Below, piece by piece: positions 51,135 to 62,333 of a stretch of 64,000 nt of DNA. The stretch lies in contig JAIOPP010000092.1 in assembly GCA_021413845.1 (NCBI GenBank), positions 1 through 64,000 of the forward strand. The letters are read 5' to 3'. Within the stretch, counting starts at the first letter, position 1. Each line of letters opens with the position of its first letter. Position numbers and translations under genes: made by a program. The DNA comes from Planctomycetia bacterium (GTDB lineage: Bacteria > Planctomycetota > Planctomycetia > Pirellulales > PNKZ01). The notes beneath the pieces were generated by a model. That model was not told the origin of the DNA. It searched no databases and saw only the letters and a list, made by a program, of their open reading frames with translations.

Positions 51135-52352
51135 TTAGCGTCGAATGCCTACGTCGTCGGGGCGTTGGCCGATCGTGATCGTAAGCTTCACTTCCGCATC
51201 GTCGCGCAGCACGACGACCGCGATCTTCGTGCCGATCTTCGTGCGGGCCACTTCGAGCGTAAGTTCCATTGCGTCGGTCACCGGCTTGTCGTTCCAGCGG
51301 AGGATAATGTCTCCCTTGCGCAAGCCTCCTTGAGCGGCAGGCGAATCCGGCACGATGCGCGTGACGAGAATCGCGACCGGCACGTCGACGCCGAGTTGCT
51401 TCACTTGATCTGCGCTGAGGTTATCCAACCCGACGCCGAGCCAACCGCGCGCGACTTTACCTCCTTCGATCAGTTTGTTGTATACCTCGTGTGCGGCGTT
51501 GCTCGGAATCGCGAAACTGATCCCTTGAAACGATTCGCCGATGATCGCCGTATTGATGCCGATCAATCGGCCGTGGATATCGACCAAAGGGCCGCCGCTA
51601 TTGCCGGGATTCACGGCCGCGTCGGTTTGCAGGAATTCTTGATACGGGGTCGCGGAGCCTACGCCTCGGCGATCTTTCGCGCTCACGATGCCGAACGTCA
51701 CCGTGCGGTCTAAGCCGTAGGGATTGCCGATCGCCAAGACCCAATCGCCGACTTCCAATTCGTTGCTGTCGCCCCAGTCGATCGCGGTCAGGCGTTCGAG
51801 GCCGATCTTCAGTACCGCGAGATCGGTTAAAACGTCATAGCCGACGAGCTTCACATCGTCGCTCTTCCGCCCGTCGGCCAGTTTCACGTTGACCGACGAC
51901 GCATCTTGGATCACATGGAAGTTCGTGAGGACGTAGCCGTTCGCCGCGTCGACGATCACGCCGGAGCCTTGCCCGCGCATCCGCTGCTGGCCTCGAGTGC
52001 GCGGCCCGCGAAAGCCCCATTCGTCTTGCACTTCTTTCTGCACGACCCGAACCGACTCGGTGTTGATATGCACGACGCTCGCTTCGACGCGTTGCGCGAC
52101 CAGGCGGAAGGCCCGCGACGTATCGGAAAGTTTCACTAGTTCGGCGTTCTCGCCGAGGCGTACCAACTCGGCGGCGGCCGTTTCCGATTTCGCGCGCAGT
52201 TCGCCGCGCTTCATCGCATAGCTCAATTGCTCGGCACCGTACGGCAACACCATCGCCCCGACGAGCAGCAAGAGAATCAAGATTAAAATCGGCACCCGAT
52301 ACGTCGACGGCGGGGGTGGAGCAGCGGGCGGAAATAGCATCGGGTCTTGCAT
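51135..52352 (-). CDS. HtrA/DegP-family serine protease with one PDZ domain
   Basis: 405 aa. A Pro-rich N-terminus and one transmembrane helix (about 20-37) anchor it; the protease faces the periplasmic side. Catalytic triad His146 (VLTNFHVIQ), Asp177 (VLTDLAVLKI) and Ser252 (NPGNSGGPLVD) are all present. The single C-terminal PDZ (about 300-395) has GLRKGDIILRWNDKPV. It degrades or refolds damaged envelope proteins and may cleave regulators. The gene is convergent with the 1140-aa gene, separated by 36 bases, and divergent from aat. Confidence 0.93.
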   Translation of the reverse strand: MQDPMLFPPAAPPPPSTYRVPILILILLLLVGAMVLPYGAEQLSYAMKRGELRAKSETAAAELVRLGENAELVKLSDTSRAFRLVAQRVEASVVHINTESVRVVQKEVQDEWGFRGPRTRGQQRMRGQGSGVIVDAANGYVLTNFHVIQDASSVNVKLADGRKSDDVKLVGYDVLTDLAVLKIGLERLTAIDWGDSNELEVGDWVLAIGNPYGLDRTVTFGIVSAKDRRGVGSATPYQEFLQTDAAVNPGNSGGPLVDIHGRLIGINTAIIGESFQGISFAIPSNAAHEVYNKLIEGGKVARGWLGVGLDNLSADQVKQLGVDVPVAILVTRIVPDSPAAQGGLRKGDIILRWNDKPVTDAMELTLEVARTKIGTKIAVVVLRDDAEVKLTITIGQRPDDVGIRR

Positions 52353-52546
52353 GGTCGTATACTATCGAAGAGCGGCCAGCGCGGCGGCGAAGATACCCGC
52401 AGAGTCGGCCCGAAAAGGTTCGTCACATCCGGCGATGACGCAGAGGGATTATATCGCCTCGGCGCAATGAAGGGAGCCCGAGACTGCGAAATCGGAAGCC
52501 TCCGCCGATGCGAATGGAGAGCGGCTTAGTTTAAGAGTTTCATTTG

Positions 52547-53194
52547 ATGTCGACCCCCAAATACTTTCCGCCTCCGGAATCGACGGATGAAGATGGCTTC
52601 ATCGGCATCGGCGGCAAACTCACGACCGACTGGCTACTCGACGCCTATCGGCACGGCATCTTTCCCTGGCCGCTGCACGACGGCACGTTGGCGTGGTTTT
52701 CGCCCGACCCCCGCGCTGTCATCGAGTTCGATAAGTTCCACGTTTCGCGTCGTCTGCGCGAAACGGTTCGCAGCAAGAAGTTTACGACCACGATCGATCG
52801 CGACTTTCGCGGCGTGATGCAAGGCTGCGCTTCCGCCAACGGCCGCGACGACAACACCTGGATCACCGACGAGATGCTGGCCGCTTACGTTCGCCTACAT
52901 CAGGCCGGTCATGCGCATAGCGTCGAAACGTGGCTCGGCGATCGACTCGTCGGCGGCACTTACGGCGTCGCGATCAACGGGCTCTTCGCGGCGGAGTCGA
53001 TGTTCTATCGCGAGCCCGATGCGTCGAAGGTGGCGCTCGTGCGACTCGTCGAGCATTTGGTCGAGCGCGGCTTCGCGCTGCTCGACATTCAGCAGATGAC
53101 TCCGAATTCCGCCCGCTTCGGGGCGACGGAAATCCCGCGGCGCGAATACCTGGGCCGCGTGGCGGAAGCCGTCGGAAAGCAGACGGCGTTCTAA
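52547..53194 (+). CDS. aat: leucyl/phenylalanyl-tRNA-protein transferase
   Basis: 215 aa from ATG 52547 (a TTG directly before it is possible). Family motifs FPPPESTDEDGFIGIGGKL, LLDAYRHGIFPWP, WFSPDPRAVI and ETWLGDRLVGGTYGVAINGLFAAESMF are intact. It transfers Leu or Phe from tRNA to basic N-terminal residues, marking proteins for ClpAP/S in the N-end rule. The stop codon interlocks with that of the following convergent gene in CTAA. Confidence 0.96.
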   Translation: MSTPKYFPPPESTDEDGFIGIGGKLTTDWLLDAYRHGIFPWPLHDGTLAWFSPDPRAVIEFDKFHVSRRLRETVRSKKFTTTIDRDFRGVMQGCASANGRDDNTWITDEMLAAYVRLHQAGHAHSVETWLGDRLVGGTYGVAINGLFAAESMFYREPDASKVALVRLVEHLVERGFALLDIQQMTPNSARFGATEIPRREYLGRVAEAVGKQTAF

Positions 53195-54105
53195 CGCTTC
53201 GGCGCGGTCGTCGTCGCCGGGGCGCGGCGCTGCGCCGTGCGCGCCGGAGTCGTTTCGGGCGTGCCGACCGGCTTGTCGACGCCGGCAACCGAAAGACCCA
53301 TAACTTCGCGGTAGATCCGATCGGTAATCGAGACGAACTGCTGCTTCGTCTGCGGCGAGACCCGTTCGCACTTGTCCGAAATACGTTGCAGGCCTTCCGG
53401 GCCCGACTCCGCCGCTCGGCTCACGGTCGAAGCGAAGCCGGTCGTCTCGCGGAAGTTGTGGTCGGCGATCGTGCCGATCATGTTCTGAAAGGTCTTGGCG
53501 AAGATCTCGATGCCGATATTGTCTAATTGCACGAACGAGTCGAGCCGGCATTGAATGACGTCGTGGTCGTCGGCGTCGCGCACATGCGCGCTGCGCATCG
53601 ACAGCAGGCAGCGTCCTTTGATCGCCCGCGGCACGAGCGTGCCGACATACGTTCCCTCGCAATAGACGAGGTGTTGCGAAGCGGAGCGATACAGGTAGTG
53701 AATGTCCCCCGTGGTTCCTTGTCCGTCGTCGAGATGATACGACGCGGGTCCGATCTTTTTCATCGAGACCTTCGACACGCCCATCACTTCCCACATGTTG
53801 ATGACCATGTCGGGATGATCGACCAAGAAGGTAAACATCTCGGGATCGCATTCGATCACGGAGTGCGGCAGCCGACGGAAGACGGTGACGTTTTTGAGCA
53901 CCTTGTCGGTCAGGCTTTTACCTTGCGGCGTAAGCTTCGCGACCGGCAGCGTGCGGAGCGCGTCTTGCTCCAATTCGCGATGCGAGCCGTGCGACGGGGC
54001 CGGCTCTGCGGCCGAGCTTCGTTCGTACGCCACCGGCACGAAGGCGCAAGCCAGCGCGATCGCAAAGCCGGAACGTCGCACAAGCTGGCTGAAATTCGTT
54101 CGCAA
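53191..54105 (-). CDS. secreted protein of unknown function
   Basis: 304 aa from TTG 54105, preceded by AAGGGGGG at about six bases; an ATG at 54294 would add 63 implausible residues. The signal peptide FAIALACAFVPVAYERSSAAEP (about 14-35) is clear. The mature part has no recognised domain; VTVFRRLPHSVIECDPEMF, INMWEVMGVSKVSM and DVIQCRLDSFVQLDNIGIEI are its most distinctive parts. The C-terminus is Thr/Ala/Pro/Arg-rich. It could be a distant relative of other planctomycete secreted beta proteins; sequence alone does not show. The stop overlaps that of aat. Confidence 0.65.
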   Translation of the reverse strand: MRTNFSQLVRRSGFAIALACAFVPVAYERSSAAEPAPSHGSHRELEQDALRTLPVAKLTPQGKSLTDKVLKNVTVFRRLPHSVIECDPEMFTFLVDHPDMVINMWEVMGVSKVSMKKIGPASYHLDDGQGTTGDIHYLYRSASQHLVYCEGTYVGTLVPRAIKGRCLLSMRSAHVRDADDHDVIQCRLDSFVQLDNIGIEIFAKTFQNMIGTIADHNFRETTGFASTVSRAAESGPEGLQRISDKCERVSPQTKQQFVSITDRIYREVMGLSVAGVDKPVGTPETTPARTAQRRAPATTTAPKR

Positions 54106-54324
54106 AACGCCCCCCTTCGAACCACGATTCGCGTCGTGTGCAGCAGACCGCCGGCGTCGTCGACCACACCCTCTAACGCGTGGTAAACTTTGCCGACCTC
54201 CGGATAAATCGGCTTCTCCGAAAGGATCCGCCACTGTTTTTCGGCGAGTCGTCCGGCAATCTTCGGAAGCCGTGCCGCACGTCTTGGCGCACATTGATCT
54301 TGTGAAAAATCGAGATCCTCGCGC

Positions 54325-55836
54325 ATGATGCTCGGCGCTATGCGAAAACCTCTTTCCACTGCCGCGAAATCCGCGAGTTTCCGCAGCCCCGCCAAGCCTG
54401 CGCCCGTAGCGACTCTAGGGGCTTCGCAAAGCTTAGCGCGATCGGCGAACCCACCTTCATCGGCGCGCCCGAGCGCCACGAAACCTCCCGAGCCTCAGCC
54501 TCGGCGGCGTAAGCTCTTCTTCGCCGCTTCGCTATCGCTGCTGACGTCGGCCGTAGGCGCGGTCGGGTACTTAGAGTTGTGGCCCAAGTATTTGTGCCGG
54601 CAATGGGAGGCTCGCGCCGCGACCGCTTCCGAAACCGATGCCGAGTACATCGTCGATCGCCTCGAAGGTTGCGGCCCGCTGGGGACGACCGCTCTGGTGC
54701 GACTACTAGCGTTCGAGCGCCCGCATGTGGCGCAAGCAGCTTATGGCCGGCTCTCGTCGCTCTGTCGTAATCTGCGCGGCACCGCCCCCGGCGAAGAGCT
54801 GACCGAAGCCGGTCGCGAACAATTGCAAGCACTGGCCGCGGGGCTCGAAGAGCTGGCCCATAAATACCAGCACGAAGTTCCCGCGCCGGTCGCCGACTTC
54901 GCTTGGCAAGCCCTCGAGCTGACCGGCCGGATGTCGCTCGACGATCGAGTGCCGATGCTGGCTCGCGGCCGGCTCGCCACGGTTTCCGATCAACTGCTGC
55001 AACGTCCGACGCGCCCGCGTACCGTGGTCGCAGCCGATGCTCCTACGCCGAAGAGCCCCACGCCTCCGCCGACGGACGCCGCCACGCAACATCGCCTCGC
55101 CGCACAACGGACTCTGGCTTCGCTCTACAACTTACCGGTGCCGGCGACGGCGCCGAATGCCGCGACCGCTCCGGCCGGGCTCCCCACGGCAATGCCCGCG
55201 ACCCCGCTCGCAGCGTCGATGCCGGCAAGCACATCGGGCAGCATTAATCCGAACGAGGCCGGCTCCGCATCCACTCCCGAACAGCGGAGCGTGGCGAATT
55301 CGGCGGCTCGGATCAACCCGATTCGGGACGGCTCCGAACCTTCGGCGATTCAACAAGTCTCGACGGCACCGCCTCGCACCACCGATGTAGAATCTTCCGG
55401 CGCATCTTCGTCGCCGAGCGCCGCGCTGCAGCGGCATCTCACGACCCGTTCCGCTTGGGCTCTCCTCGGAGATCTGCAAGAAGCCGGCACGCCGCAAGCC
55501 TCGGCAGCCGCGGCGGAGCTCCATCGCCGAGGGTTCAGCTTGCGCGAGATCGAGATCGGCAAGCATCTCACGAGCTCCGACCCCGGCGAGCGAACGCGCT
55601 ACACCGAGATGCTGCCTTCGGCGGGCATCGCCGTGAAGCCGTGGTTGTTGTACTTGAGCGGCGATCCGGATGCCGATGTTCGTCGCGCCGCGGTCGCGAT
55701 CATGGCAACGAGCAACGACCCGGAACTTCGCGCCAAGCTCCGCGATCTTGCGATCACCGATGCCGATGAAGCGGTGCGCAACCAAGCCGCGAAAGCCGGC
55801 CGACCGGCCACGATGCGGGCACCCTCAGGCTATTAA
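54325..55836 (+). CDS. membrane-anchored protein with HEAT-like C-terminus
   Basis: 503 aa from ATG 54325; ATG 54328 and 54340 are alternatives. An N-terminal Ser/Pro/Ala-rich cytoplasmic stretch and RRRK precede one transmembrane helix (about 63-82, FFAASLSLLTSAVGAVGYLE). A helical part (about 95-225) and a Pro/Ala/Ser-rich linker lead to a C-terminal region with HEAT-type helix pairs, GDPDADVRRAAVAIMATSND and DADEAVRNQAAKAG. HEAT repeats usually bind proteins. Divergent from the secreted protein gene; function unknown. Confidence 0.65.
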   Translation: MMLGAMRKPLSTAAKSASFRSPAKPAPVATLGASQSLARSANPPSSARPSATKPPEPQPRRRKLFFAASLSLLTSAVGAVGYLELWPKYLCRQWEARAATASETDAEYIVDRLEGCGPLGTTALVRLLAFERPHVAQAAYGRLSSLCRNLRGTAPGEELTEAGREQLQALAAGLEELAHKYQHEVPAPVADFAWQALELTGRMSLDDRVPMLARGRLATVSDQLLQRPTRPRTVVAADAPTPKSPTPPPTDAATQHRLAAQRTLASLYNLPVPATAPNAATAPAGLPTAMPATPLAASMPASTSGSINPNEAGSASTPEQRSVANSAARINPIRDGSEPSAIQQVSTAPPRTTDVESSGASSSPSAALQRHLTTRSAWALLGDLQEAGTPQASAAAAELHRRGFSLREIEIGKHLTSSDPGERTRYTEMLPSAGIAVKPWLLYLSGDPDADVRRAAVAIMATSNDPELRAKLRDLAITDADEAVRNQAAKAGRPATMRAPSGY

Positions 55837-55872
55837 TAAAAGCCAGACTATTGAGAGCCGCTCGACTCACCG

Positions 55873-57186
55873 TTACTTGCGGCGCGTCCGCGAGCCTGCT
55901 TCCGCCGACCGGTTGCCGAGCACGTCGATATGCTTGGCCGTGATCTGTTCGATTCGCTGATCGGTGACGAAGCCGCGAATGCCGCTCACCCCGACGTCGA
56001 GGCCGAGGTATTGCCGCAAGTTCATTCCCGGCGCGGCGACCACATAGGCCGCGATCTGGCCCGAGGCGTTGGCGAGCGCATAGTTCGGGCTCCCGGCCTT
56101 GGCGTTGACCACTTGCATCAACCGCCCGACCCCATCGTAGCGCGACACATCCACGCCGGCTCTCACGACCGCGGGAGCTTCCGGTTCCGGCATGATTGGC
56201 GTTGTTGCGACCGTCGGTGTTGCCGTGCTTGCGGCAACTGCGGCCGGTTGTGGTTTCGTGAGTTCGCGATCGACCGTCGCCGTTTGTTCGCGCAGTTGCA
56301 CGATCGACGAGTACCGTTTGCGAATGTCCTCGAAACGCGCAAGCTTCCCGAGATACATTCGGGCCCGACTCCGCTCCACGGCAGTTTGCGAGCGTTCCAC
56401 GAGCGTTTCGGCCCGTTGCTTCAACTCGTCGAAGCTCCAGGCGGTCGGTTCGGTCGTCACCATGCGCGAGAGGACCAATTCCATTTCATCGAGTTGCGTG
56501 TCGACGGAAGCATCGGCCGGCAACCGACGCAAATCGGCCAGCAGATCGCTCGACGGAGCTCTCGCTTCGCCGACGGGTGCGTTGAACGAAACCGGCTGAA
56601 TCTCGCCGGAGCCCGCACCGGTCGCCAAGTTCGGCAGGGCAGCCGCCGGGAGTTGCGAAGGATGCAACACGACATGCCGCGCCGCGATCCAGCGAAACTC
56701 ACCGGCCGGCGGCAAAATCTTGTACCACAGCGTCTCTTGATCGCCGGTGCGCAGCGTGCGACTTTCAAGAATGTCGACCTCGTCGCCGGCACTGAGTTGC
56801 ACCTGGATCGCATCGCGCAGATCGCTGAACTTCGTGCCGACCCGCGCGTTCACTTCGTTGCCGACGACGCGCCCGGTCTTCTCGCCGGTCTGTTGAATGA
56901 AGTCGGCCGAGACCCAACTAAACGCCCCCTCAGGCGGCCGCACTGCCAGCCAACCGCCCGGATCTTGCCGCCAAACTTCCACGGCATCGCCGAGCTTTAG
57001 GTTCAGCACGGGATAGTACGTTTCGCCCGGACCGGAACGAACCGGCGCTTCCGTAGGGGCGACGAACGCCGAGTAGGGAAACTGCGCGGCAGGCTCGGCT
57101 CCGTAAGACGTGTCGAACGAGCCGGCGCCAGCGAGTTGTAAACAAAGCGCAGCGACGAGCAACGAAAGTTTCGTAAGTCGAGCCAT
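55873..57186 (-). CDS. secreted protein with two SH3b-type domains
   Basis: 437 aa from ATG 57186 with GAGG nine bases upstream; the longer frame from 57384 reads through repeat DNA. A signal peptide (MARLTKLSLLVAALCLQLAGAG, about 1-22) is followed by SH3b-like domains: VRSGPGETYYPVLNLKLGDAVEVW with GWLAVRPPEGAFSWV, and VNARVGTKFSDLRDAIQVQL. A helical middle part (about 240-330) and a final domain with GVGRLMQVVNAKAGSPNYAL follow, ending in a basic tail. SH3b domains often bind cell-wall material. The upstream repeat family element lies 120 bases before the start codon. Confidence 0.75.
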   Translation of the reverse strand: MARLTKLSLLVAALCLQLAGAGSFDTSYGAEPAAQFPYSAFVAPTEAPVRSGPGETYYPVLNLKLGDAVEVWRQDPGGWLAVRPPEGAFSWVSADFIQQTGEKTGRVVGNEVNARVGTKFSDLRDAIQVQLSAGDEVDILESRTLRTGDQETLWYKILPPAGEFRWIAARHVVLHPSQLPAAALPNLATGAGSGEIQPVSFNAPVGEARAPSSDLLADLRRLPADASVDTQLDEMELVLSRMVTTEPTAWSFDELKQRAETLVERSQTAVERSRARMYLGKLARFEDIRKRYSSIVQLREQTATVDRELTKPQPAAVAASTATPTVATTPIMPEPEAPAVVRAGVDVSRYDGVGRLMQVVNAKAGSPNYALANASGQIAAYVVAAPGMNLRQYLGLDVGVSGIRGFVTDQRIEQITAKHIDVLGNRSAEAGSRTRRK

Positions 57187-57306
57187 GTGAGAACCTCGGG
57201 CCGTGCGGAAGTGTCTGCCTACACGGTGGATAGATGGGAGCGATCGGGGGCGAATCTTGTAGCGAATTCGGGAAATGCGATCAAGCTCGCTCATGCCGGC
57301 AGCAAC

Positions 57307-57415
57307 GTAGCAGGCACGTTCCACGTGCCGTCCGCCAAGCGCGCCTTCAAGTGGCCGAATCCGACTCTTTTCTGAACGACGCATGCGGTTACGGCACGTG
57401 GAACGTGCCTGCTAC
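57307..57415. repeat. short copy of the inverted-repeat element
   Basis: Bases 57307-57331 and 57391-57415 are exact reverse complements (25 bp) and are nearly identical to the arms of the element at 107-280. The internal part is shorter (about 60 bases) and differs. It sits in the 320-base divergent gap between the SH3b protein and leuS. Flanking this, only the ribosome region of the SH3b gene and the leuS leader were seen. Confidence 0.75.
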
Positions 57416-57507
57416 TTTATGGTCCGTTTGCCGGAAAGTCGCCGTGTCAGTAGAATCGCGATCTTCGCTCCGTTGAAACTTCCAAAGTCGAAGCCCTGTC
57501 GATCTTT

Positions 57508-60369
57508 ATGCCGCGCTACAATCCCGCCGTCGTCGAACCGAAATGGCAACGATACTGGTCCGAACGGAAGACGTTCGCCGCCCCGCGCTTGCCGCTCGGG
57601 CCGAAGTGTTACGTCTTGGATATGTTCCCCTATCCGAGCGGCGACGGCCTGCACGTCGGCCATCCCGAGGGCTACACGGCGACCGATATCGTCTGCCGCT
57701 TCGAGCGGATGAACGGCAAGAGCGTCGTCCACCCGATGGGCTGGGACGCCTTCGGCCTGCCCGCCGAGCAACATGCGATCAAGACGCAGCAGCCTCCGCG
57801 CACGACCACGGAGCGGAACATCGCCACGTTCCGCCGGCAACTCAAGATGCTCGGCTTCAGCTACGACTGGGACCGCGAACTTTCCACCACGGACGTCGAA
57901 TACTTCCGTTGGACCCAATGGATTTTTCTCCAACTCTTCGACACTTGGTACGACGCCGCGCAACAGAAGGGGCGCCCGATCGGGGAACTGCCGATCCCGC
58001 CCGACGTTTCGGCGGCCGGTGATCTGGAAGTCGAAAAATATCGAGACGACCATCGCCTCGCCTATCAATCGTTTGCCCCGGTGAATTGGTGCCCGGCCTT
58101 GGGCACCGTGCTGGCGAACGAAGAAGTGCAGGGGGGCGTGAGCGAACGGGGCGGGCATCCGGTCGTGCGCATTCCGCTCCGGCAATGGATGCTCCGCATC
58201 ACGGCCTATGCCGACCGGTTGGAAAACGATCTCGCAGGGCTCGACTGGTCGGACAGCATCAAAGCGCTGCAGCGCAATTGGATCGGCCGAAGCACGGGTG
58301 CCGAGGTCGACTTCTTCATCGGCCGCGATGCGAAGAACGGCAAGCCGAACCCGCAAGAGTTTAAGCACTGGCGCGACAACCGCGCCGCGGCCGGCTTCCC
58401 GCGCACGGCGGGTCCGGAAGTGGTGCGCGTCTTCACGACCCGTCCCGACACGCTCTACGGCGCAACGTATCTGGTCGTCGCTCCCGAGCACCCATTGGTC
58501 GCACGGCTGACGACTCCCGATCGCGCGGCCGATGTGCAAGCCTATTGCGAAAAAGCGGCCCGGAAGAGCGATCTCGACCGCCAAGACGCTTCGAAAACGA
58601 AGACGGGAGTCTTCACCGGTTCGTTTGCGGCGAACCCGGCGAACAACCGACCGGTCCCGATCTGGATCGCCGATTATGTGCTCGCCGGATACGGCACCGG
58701 CGCGATCATGGCCGTGCCTGCACACGATGTGCGCGACTATGAATTCGCCAAGCAATTCGAGTTGCCGATCGTCCCCGTCGTCGATCCCGGCGACAAAGAC
58801 CCGGCCTTGCGGGCCGAGGTGCTGGCGGGAAGCGTCTGCTTCGCCGAATACGGCACGGCCATCAACTCCAGCGAGTACGACGGCACGCCGACGCTGGAAT
58901 TCAAACAGAAGATCACGGCCGAGCTTGCGAAGCGCGGCAGCGCGCGCGAAGCGGTGAACTACAAACTCCGCGACTGGCTCTTTAGCCGGCAACATTTCTG
59001 GGGTGAGCCGTTCCCGATTCTCCACGAACTCGACGACGCCGGAAACGCGACCGGCCGACTTCGGGCCGTCGAGGCGAAGGACTTGCCGGTGAACTTGCCG
59101 ACGATGACGGAGTTCAAACCGCACGGCCGTGTCGACCCGCCGCTCGAAGAAGCGCCGCAGGACTGGCTCTACATCACCGTTGACGGCAAGCGCTACAAGC
59201 GCGAGACGAATACGATGCCGCAATGGGCCGGATCGTGCTGGTATTTTCTGCGTTTTCTCGACCCGAAGAACACCGAACGCTTGATCGACCCGGAGATCGA
59301 AAAGGCCTGGATGCCGGTCGATTTGTACATCGGCGGGGCTGAGCATGCCGTGCTGCATCTGCTCTATGCTCGGTTCTGGCAGAAGGTGTTGTTCGATCGG
59401 GGCATCGTCTCGATGGCCGAGCCGTTTCAGAAGCTCGTCAATCAAGGAATGATTCTCGGCGAACTCGAAATTACCGGCTACCAGACCTCGACCGGAGCCT
59501 GGGTGAGCGCGAAGGATGCGAAAGAAGGAGACGACGAAAAGCCGGTCGATCGCCGCACGGGCGAGCCGCTGAAATCCGTCAGCGTGCCCGCCGTCGATAC
59601 GAAAAAGGATGGCGAGTCGTTCGTCCTCGCGGCCGATCCGTCGATCCGGCTCGATTCCCGTTCGTACAAAATGTCGAAAAGCCGGGGCAACGTCGTGAAC
59701 CCCGACGCCGTGGTGAAGGAATACGGAGCCGATTCCTTGCGGCTCTACGAAATGTTTATGGGCCCGCTCGAGCAAGTGAAGCCGTGGGCGACGAGCGGCG
59801 TGAACGGCGTGCGCGGGTTTCTGGACCGCGTTTGGCGCATGATCGTCAACGATAAGGCCGAGGCCAATGAACTGCACTCGGCCGTGCAACCGATCGCGCT
59901 CAATGAAGAGCAGAACCGCGTGTTGCACCGGACGATTCGCGATGTGACGCTCGACATTCGTCGGCTGCAGTTCAACACGGCGATCGCGAAGATGATGGAG
60001 TTCACCAACTTCTACACCGGCTGCGAGGTTCGCCCGCGCGAGGCAATGGAGAAGATCGTGCTGTTGCTCGCGCCGTTTGCTCCGCACGCGGCAGAAGAAC
60101 TGTGGGAAATCCTCGGCCACGGGCCGACGCTCGCCTACGAGCCGTGGCCGGTCTACGACGATGCGCTGATCCGCGAATCGTCGATCGAGGTCCCCGTGCA
60201 GATTCTGGGCAAAGTGCGCAGCCGGGTGGTCGTCGCAGCCGACGCCGACGACGCGACGCTCGAAGCCGCAGCCCGAGCCGATGAGAAGATCGCGCCGCTA
60301 TTGGAGGGGAAGACCGTCGTGAAGACGATCATCGTCCCGAAGCGGCTGATCAACTTCGTAGTGAAGTAG
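57508..60369 (+). CDS. leuS: leucyl-tRNA synthetase
   Basis: 953 aa class I synthetase. [18 protein letters not shown] contains the HIGH-type HVGH at 49-52, followed by [20 protein letters not shown] lies at 721-725 in [14 protein letters not shown]. The editing domain with [20 protein letters not shown] and [12 protein letters not shown] is present, as is the C-terminal anticodon-binding part, ending [11 protein letters not shown]. It charges tRNA-Leu. Somewhat longer than the E. coli enzyme, partly owing to insertions around 160-185 and 655-690. Normal in all catalytic motifs. Confidence 0.97.
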   Translation: MPRYNPAVVEPKWQRYWSERKTFAAPRLPLGPKCYVLDMFPYPSGDGLHVGHPEGYTATDIVCRFERMNGKSVVHPMGWDAFGLPAEQHAIKTQQPPRTTTERNIATFRRQLKMLGFSYDWDRELSTTDVEYFRWTQWIFLQLFDTWYDAAQQKGRPIGELPIPPDVSAAGDLEVEKYRDDHRLAYQSFAPVNWCPALGTVLANEEVQGGVSERGGHPVVRIPLRQWMLRITAYADRLENDLAGLDWSDSIKALQRNWIGRSTGAEVDFFIGRDAKNGKPNPQEFKHWRDNRAAAGFPRTAGPEVVRVFTTRPDTLYGATYLVVAPEHPLVARLTTPDRAADVQAYCEKAARKSDLDRQDASKTKTGVFTGSFAANPANNRPVPIWIADYVLAGYGTGAIMAVPAHDVRDYEFAKQFELPIVPVVDPGDKDPALRAEVLAGSVCFAEYGTAINSSEYDGTPTLEFKQKITAELAKRGSAREAVNYKLRDWLFSRQHFWGEPFPILHELDDAGNATGRLRAVEAKDLPVNLPTMTEFKPHGRVDPPLEEAPQDWLYITVDGKRYKRETNTMPQWAGSCWYFLRFLDPKNTERLIDPEIEKAWMPVDLYIGGAEHAVLHLLYARFWQKVLFDRGIVSMAEPFQKLVNQGMILGELEITGYQTSTGAWVSAKDAKEGDDEKPVDRRTGEPLKSVSVPAVDTKKDGESFVLAADPSIRLDSRSYKMSKSRGNVVNPDAVVKEYGADSLRLYEMFMGPLEQVKPWATSGVNGVRGFLDRVWRMIVNDKAEANELHSAVQPIALNEEQNRVLHRTIRDVTLDIRRLQFNTAIAKMMEFTNFYTGCEVRPREAMEKIVLLLAPFAPHAAEELWEILGHGPTLAYEPWPVYDDALIRESSIEVPVQILGKVRSRVVVAADADDATLEAAARADEKIAPLLEGKTVVKTIIVPKRLINFVVK

Positions 60370-60697
60370 CGATAAACCGGCGACGGGTTGGATTCACTTC
60401 GCTTGCCGCGCGGTTGGGCAGTTGTCGCACCGACCGGCCCGAAGGACGCGCACCCGGCGGAACCCTCACGACGACGTAACCTCAACTGAGATAGCGTTCT
60501 ACGGGCGTTTCTCGTACTCTGAAATCGACCTGCGCTCGGCAGCGGCACAGCTTTTGCCCGTTGCACGCGCGTCGCTCCGTGCGATCCGATGAGCCGACGG
60601 GCTCGGTAAGCGGATCGTAAACGTCGCGTAGTGTTCGTCCTCGCCGGATTGCATCGTCCGGTGTTCCGCATCGCCGCACCTCCAGAGTCGCTCTTCC
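60370..60697. other. intergenic region between leuS and the ATP-grasp gene
   Basis: About 330 bases of ordinary GC content. No promoter pair, terminator, repeat or plausible small gene was recognised. Confidence 0.4.
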
Positions 60698-62254
60698 ATG
60701 CGCTTCGAATCCTACGAATCCGAATCGTTCTACGACGAGATGTTCGGGCCCGACGGCGTGCCGCGCAAAAGCGCGGAGCTTCTCGTCCGGAAGATCTCGG
60801 CCCTCGGCGACGGCGAATTGCAACGCCGTCAGCAATCGGCCGAGCGCGCCTTGCTGAACATGGGAATCACGTTCAACGTCTACGGCCACGAAGCCGGCAC
60901 GGAGAAGGTGTGGCCGTTCGACGTGCTCCCCCGCATCATCGAACACTCGGAGTGGCAATACATCGAGCGCGGGCTCAAACAGCGAATTCGCGCGCTGAAT
61001 CTGTTCATCGATGACTTGTACCACGATCGCAAGATCGTGAAAGACAAGATCGTGCCGCACGACTTGATCGACTCCGGCAAGTGCTACCTGCCACCGTGCC
61101 AAGGCTTCGATCCGCCGGGAGGGGTCTGGTGCCACATCACGGGGACCGATCTCGTACGCGATAGCGACGGCCAATTCTACGTGCTCGAAGACAACCTACG
61201 CTGCCCGTCGGGCGTGTCGTACGTGATCGAGAACCGCGAAGTGATGAAGCGGACCTTGCCGCAAGTGTTCGAGGGGCTCGGCGTCGTACCGATCGAAGAC
61301 TATCCCGAACGGCTATTGGAAACCTTGCAACATTGCTCGCCGCGCGGAGTCGACGATCCGACAGTCGTCGTGCTGACGCCGGGCGCTTACAACTCGGCCT
61401 ATTTCGAACATTCGTTCCTCGCGCAGCAGATGGGGGTCGAACTCGTCGAAGGGCGCGATCTCGTCGTGACCGACGGCTATGTCTACATGCGAACCACGCA
61501 CGGCTTGAAACGGGTCGACGTGATCTATCGCCGCATCGACGACGACTTTCTCGACCCGCTCGCGTTCCGCAAAGACTCGACCCTCGGCGTGCCCGGCCTC
61601 GCCGAAGTTTATCGCAACGGAAAAGTCGCGCTCGCCAACGCGCCGGGCACCGGCATCGCCGACGATAAGGCCGTGTATGCGTACGTGCCGCAGATGATCA
61701 AGTATTACCTCGGCGAGGACATGATCTTGCCCAACGTGCCGACGTTTCTCTGCTCCGACGAGAAACAATGTCAGCACGTATTGGCGAACCTCGACACGCT
61801 CGTCGTCAAGCCGACGAACGAATCGGGCGGCTACGGCATCATGCTCGGCCCGAAGTCGACGCCGGAAGAACGCGCCGCGTGCGGCGAGAAGATCCGCGAA
61901 AATCCACGCAATTACGTTGCCCAACCGATGCTCGGGCTCTCGCGCGTGCCGTCGTTGATCGGCGACCACTTCGAAGGTCGCCACGTCGACCTCCGCCCGT
62001 ACATTCTCTACGGCAAAGACATCTTCGTGCTCCCCGGCGGTCTGACGCGAGTCGCCTTGAAGAAGGGCTCGATGGTCGTCAACTCGTCGCAAGGGGGCGG
62101 AAGCAAAGATACTTGGGTGCTCGGTGCCGATCTCGTCTCTACGAACGGCCACGCCGCAGCGGTCGAAGGCCAAACGCAATCGGCGGATGGAATGACGCAG
62201 ACGCTCAACGGCATGACACAAACGATGGCCTCGGCCGGAAAGACCGAATCGTAA
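60698..62254 (+). CDS. circularly permuted ATP-grasp protein (DUF404/DUF407 type)
   Basis: 518 aa. The family signatures [97 protein letters not shown] and [11 protein letters not shown] (read in pieces) are clear. The fold is an ATP-grasp ligase with permuted order, predicted to form an amide or peptide bond. It is the first gene of a trio with an alpha-E protein and a transglutaminase-like protein, a conserved bacterial cluster thought to make and cut a peptide or amide modification. The C-terminal 40 residues are a Thr/Gln/Met-rich tail ([18 protein letters not shown]). Confidence 0.9.
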   Translation: MRFESYESESFYDEMFGPDGVPRKSAELLVRKISALGDGELQRRQQSAERALLNMGITFNVYGHEAGTEKVWPFDVLPRIIEHSEWQYIERGLKQRIRALNLFIDDLYHDRKIVKDKIVPHDLIDSGKCYLPPCQGFDPPGGVWCHITGTDLVRDSDGQFYVLEDNLRCPSGVSYVIENREVMKRTLPQVFEGLGVVPIEDYPERLLETLQHCSPRGVDDPTVVVLTPGAYNSAYFEHSFLAQQMGVELVEGRDLVVTDGYVYMRTTHGLKRVDVIYRRIDDDFLDPLAFRKDSTLGVPGLAEVYRNGKVALANAPGTGIADDKAVYAYVPQMIKYYLGEDMILPNVPTFLCSDEKQCQHVLANLDTLVVKPTNESGGYGIMLGPKSTPEERAACGEKIRENPRNYVAQPMLGLSRVPSLIGDHFEGRHVDLRPYILYGKDIFVLPGGLTRVALKKGSMVVNSSQGGGSKDTWVLGADLVSTNGHAAAVEGQTQSADGMTQTLNGMTQTMASAGKTES

Positions 62255-62333
62255 GGCTTCGCCCGCGGCTCTACGCCGGCACACTCACTTTAACAACGCA
62301 TTCTCTCGCCCCACTTTTCGAGCCATCGCACCC

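Noticed and set aside
57412-60120. 902-codon open frame on the minus strand opposite leuS
   Set aside because: It is a shadow of leuS caused by GC-rich codons; its residues are Arg/His-rich without any family motif, while leuS has all its active-site motifs.
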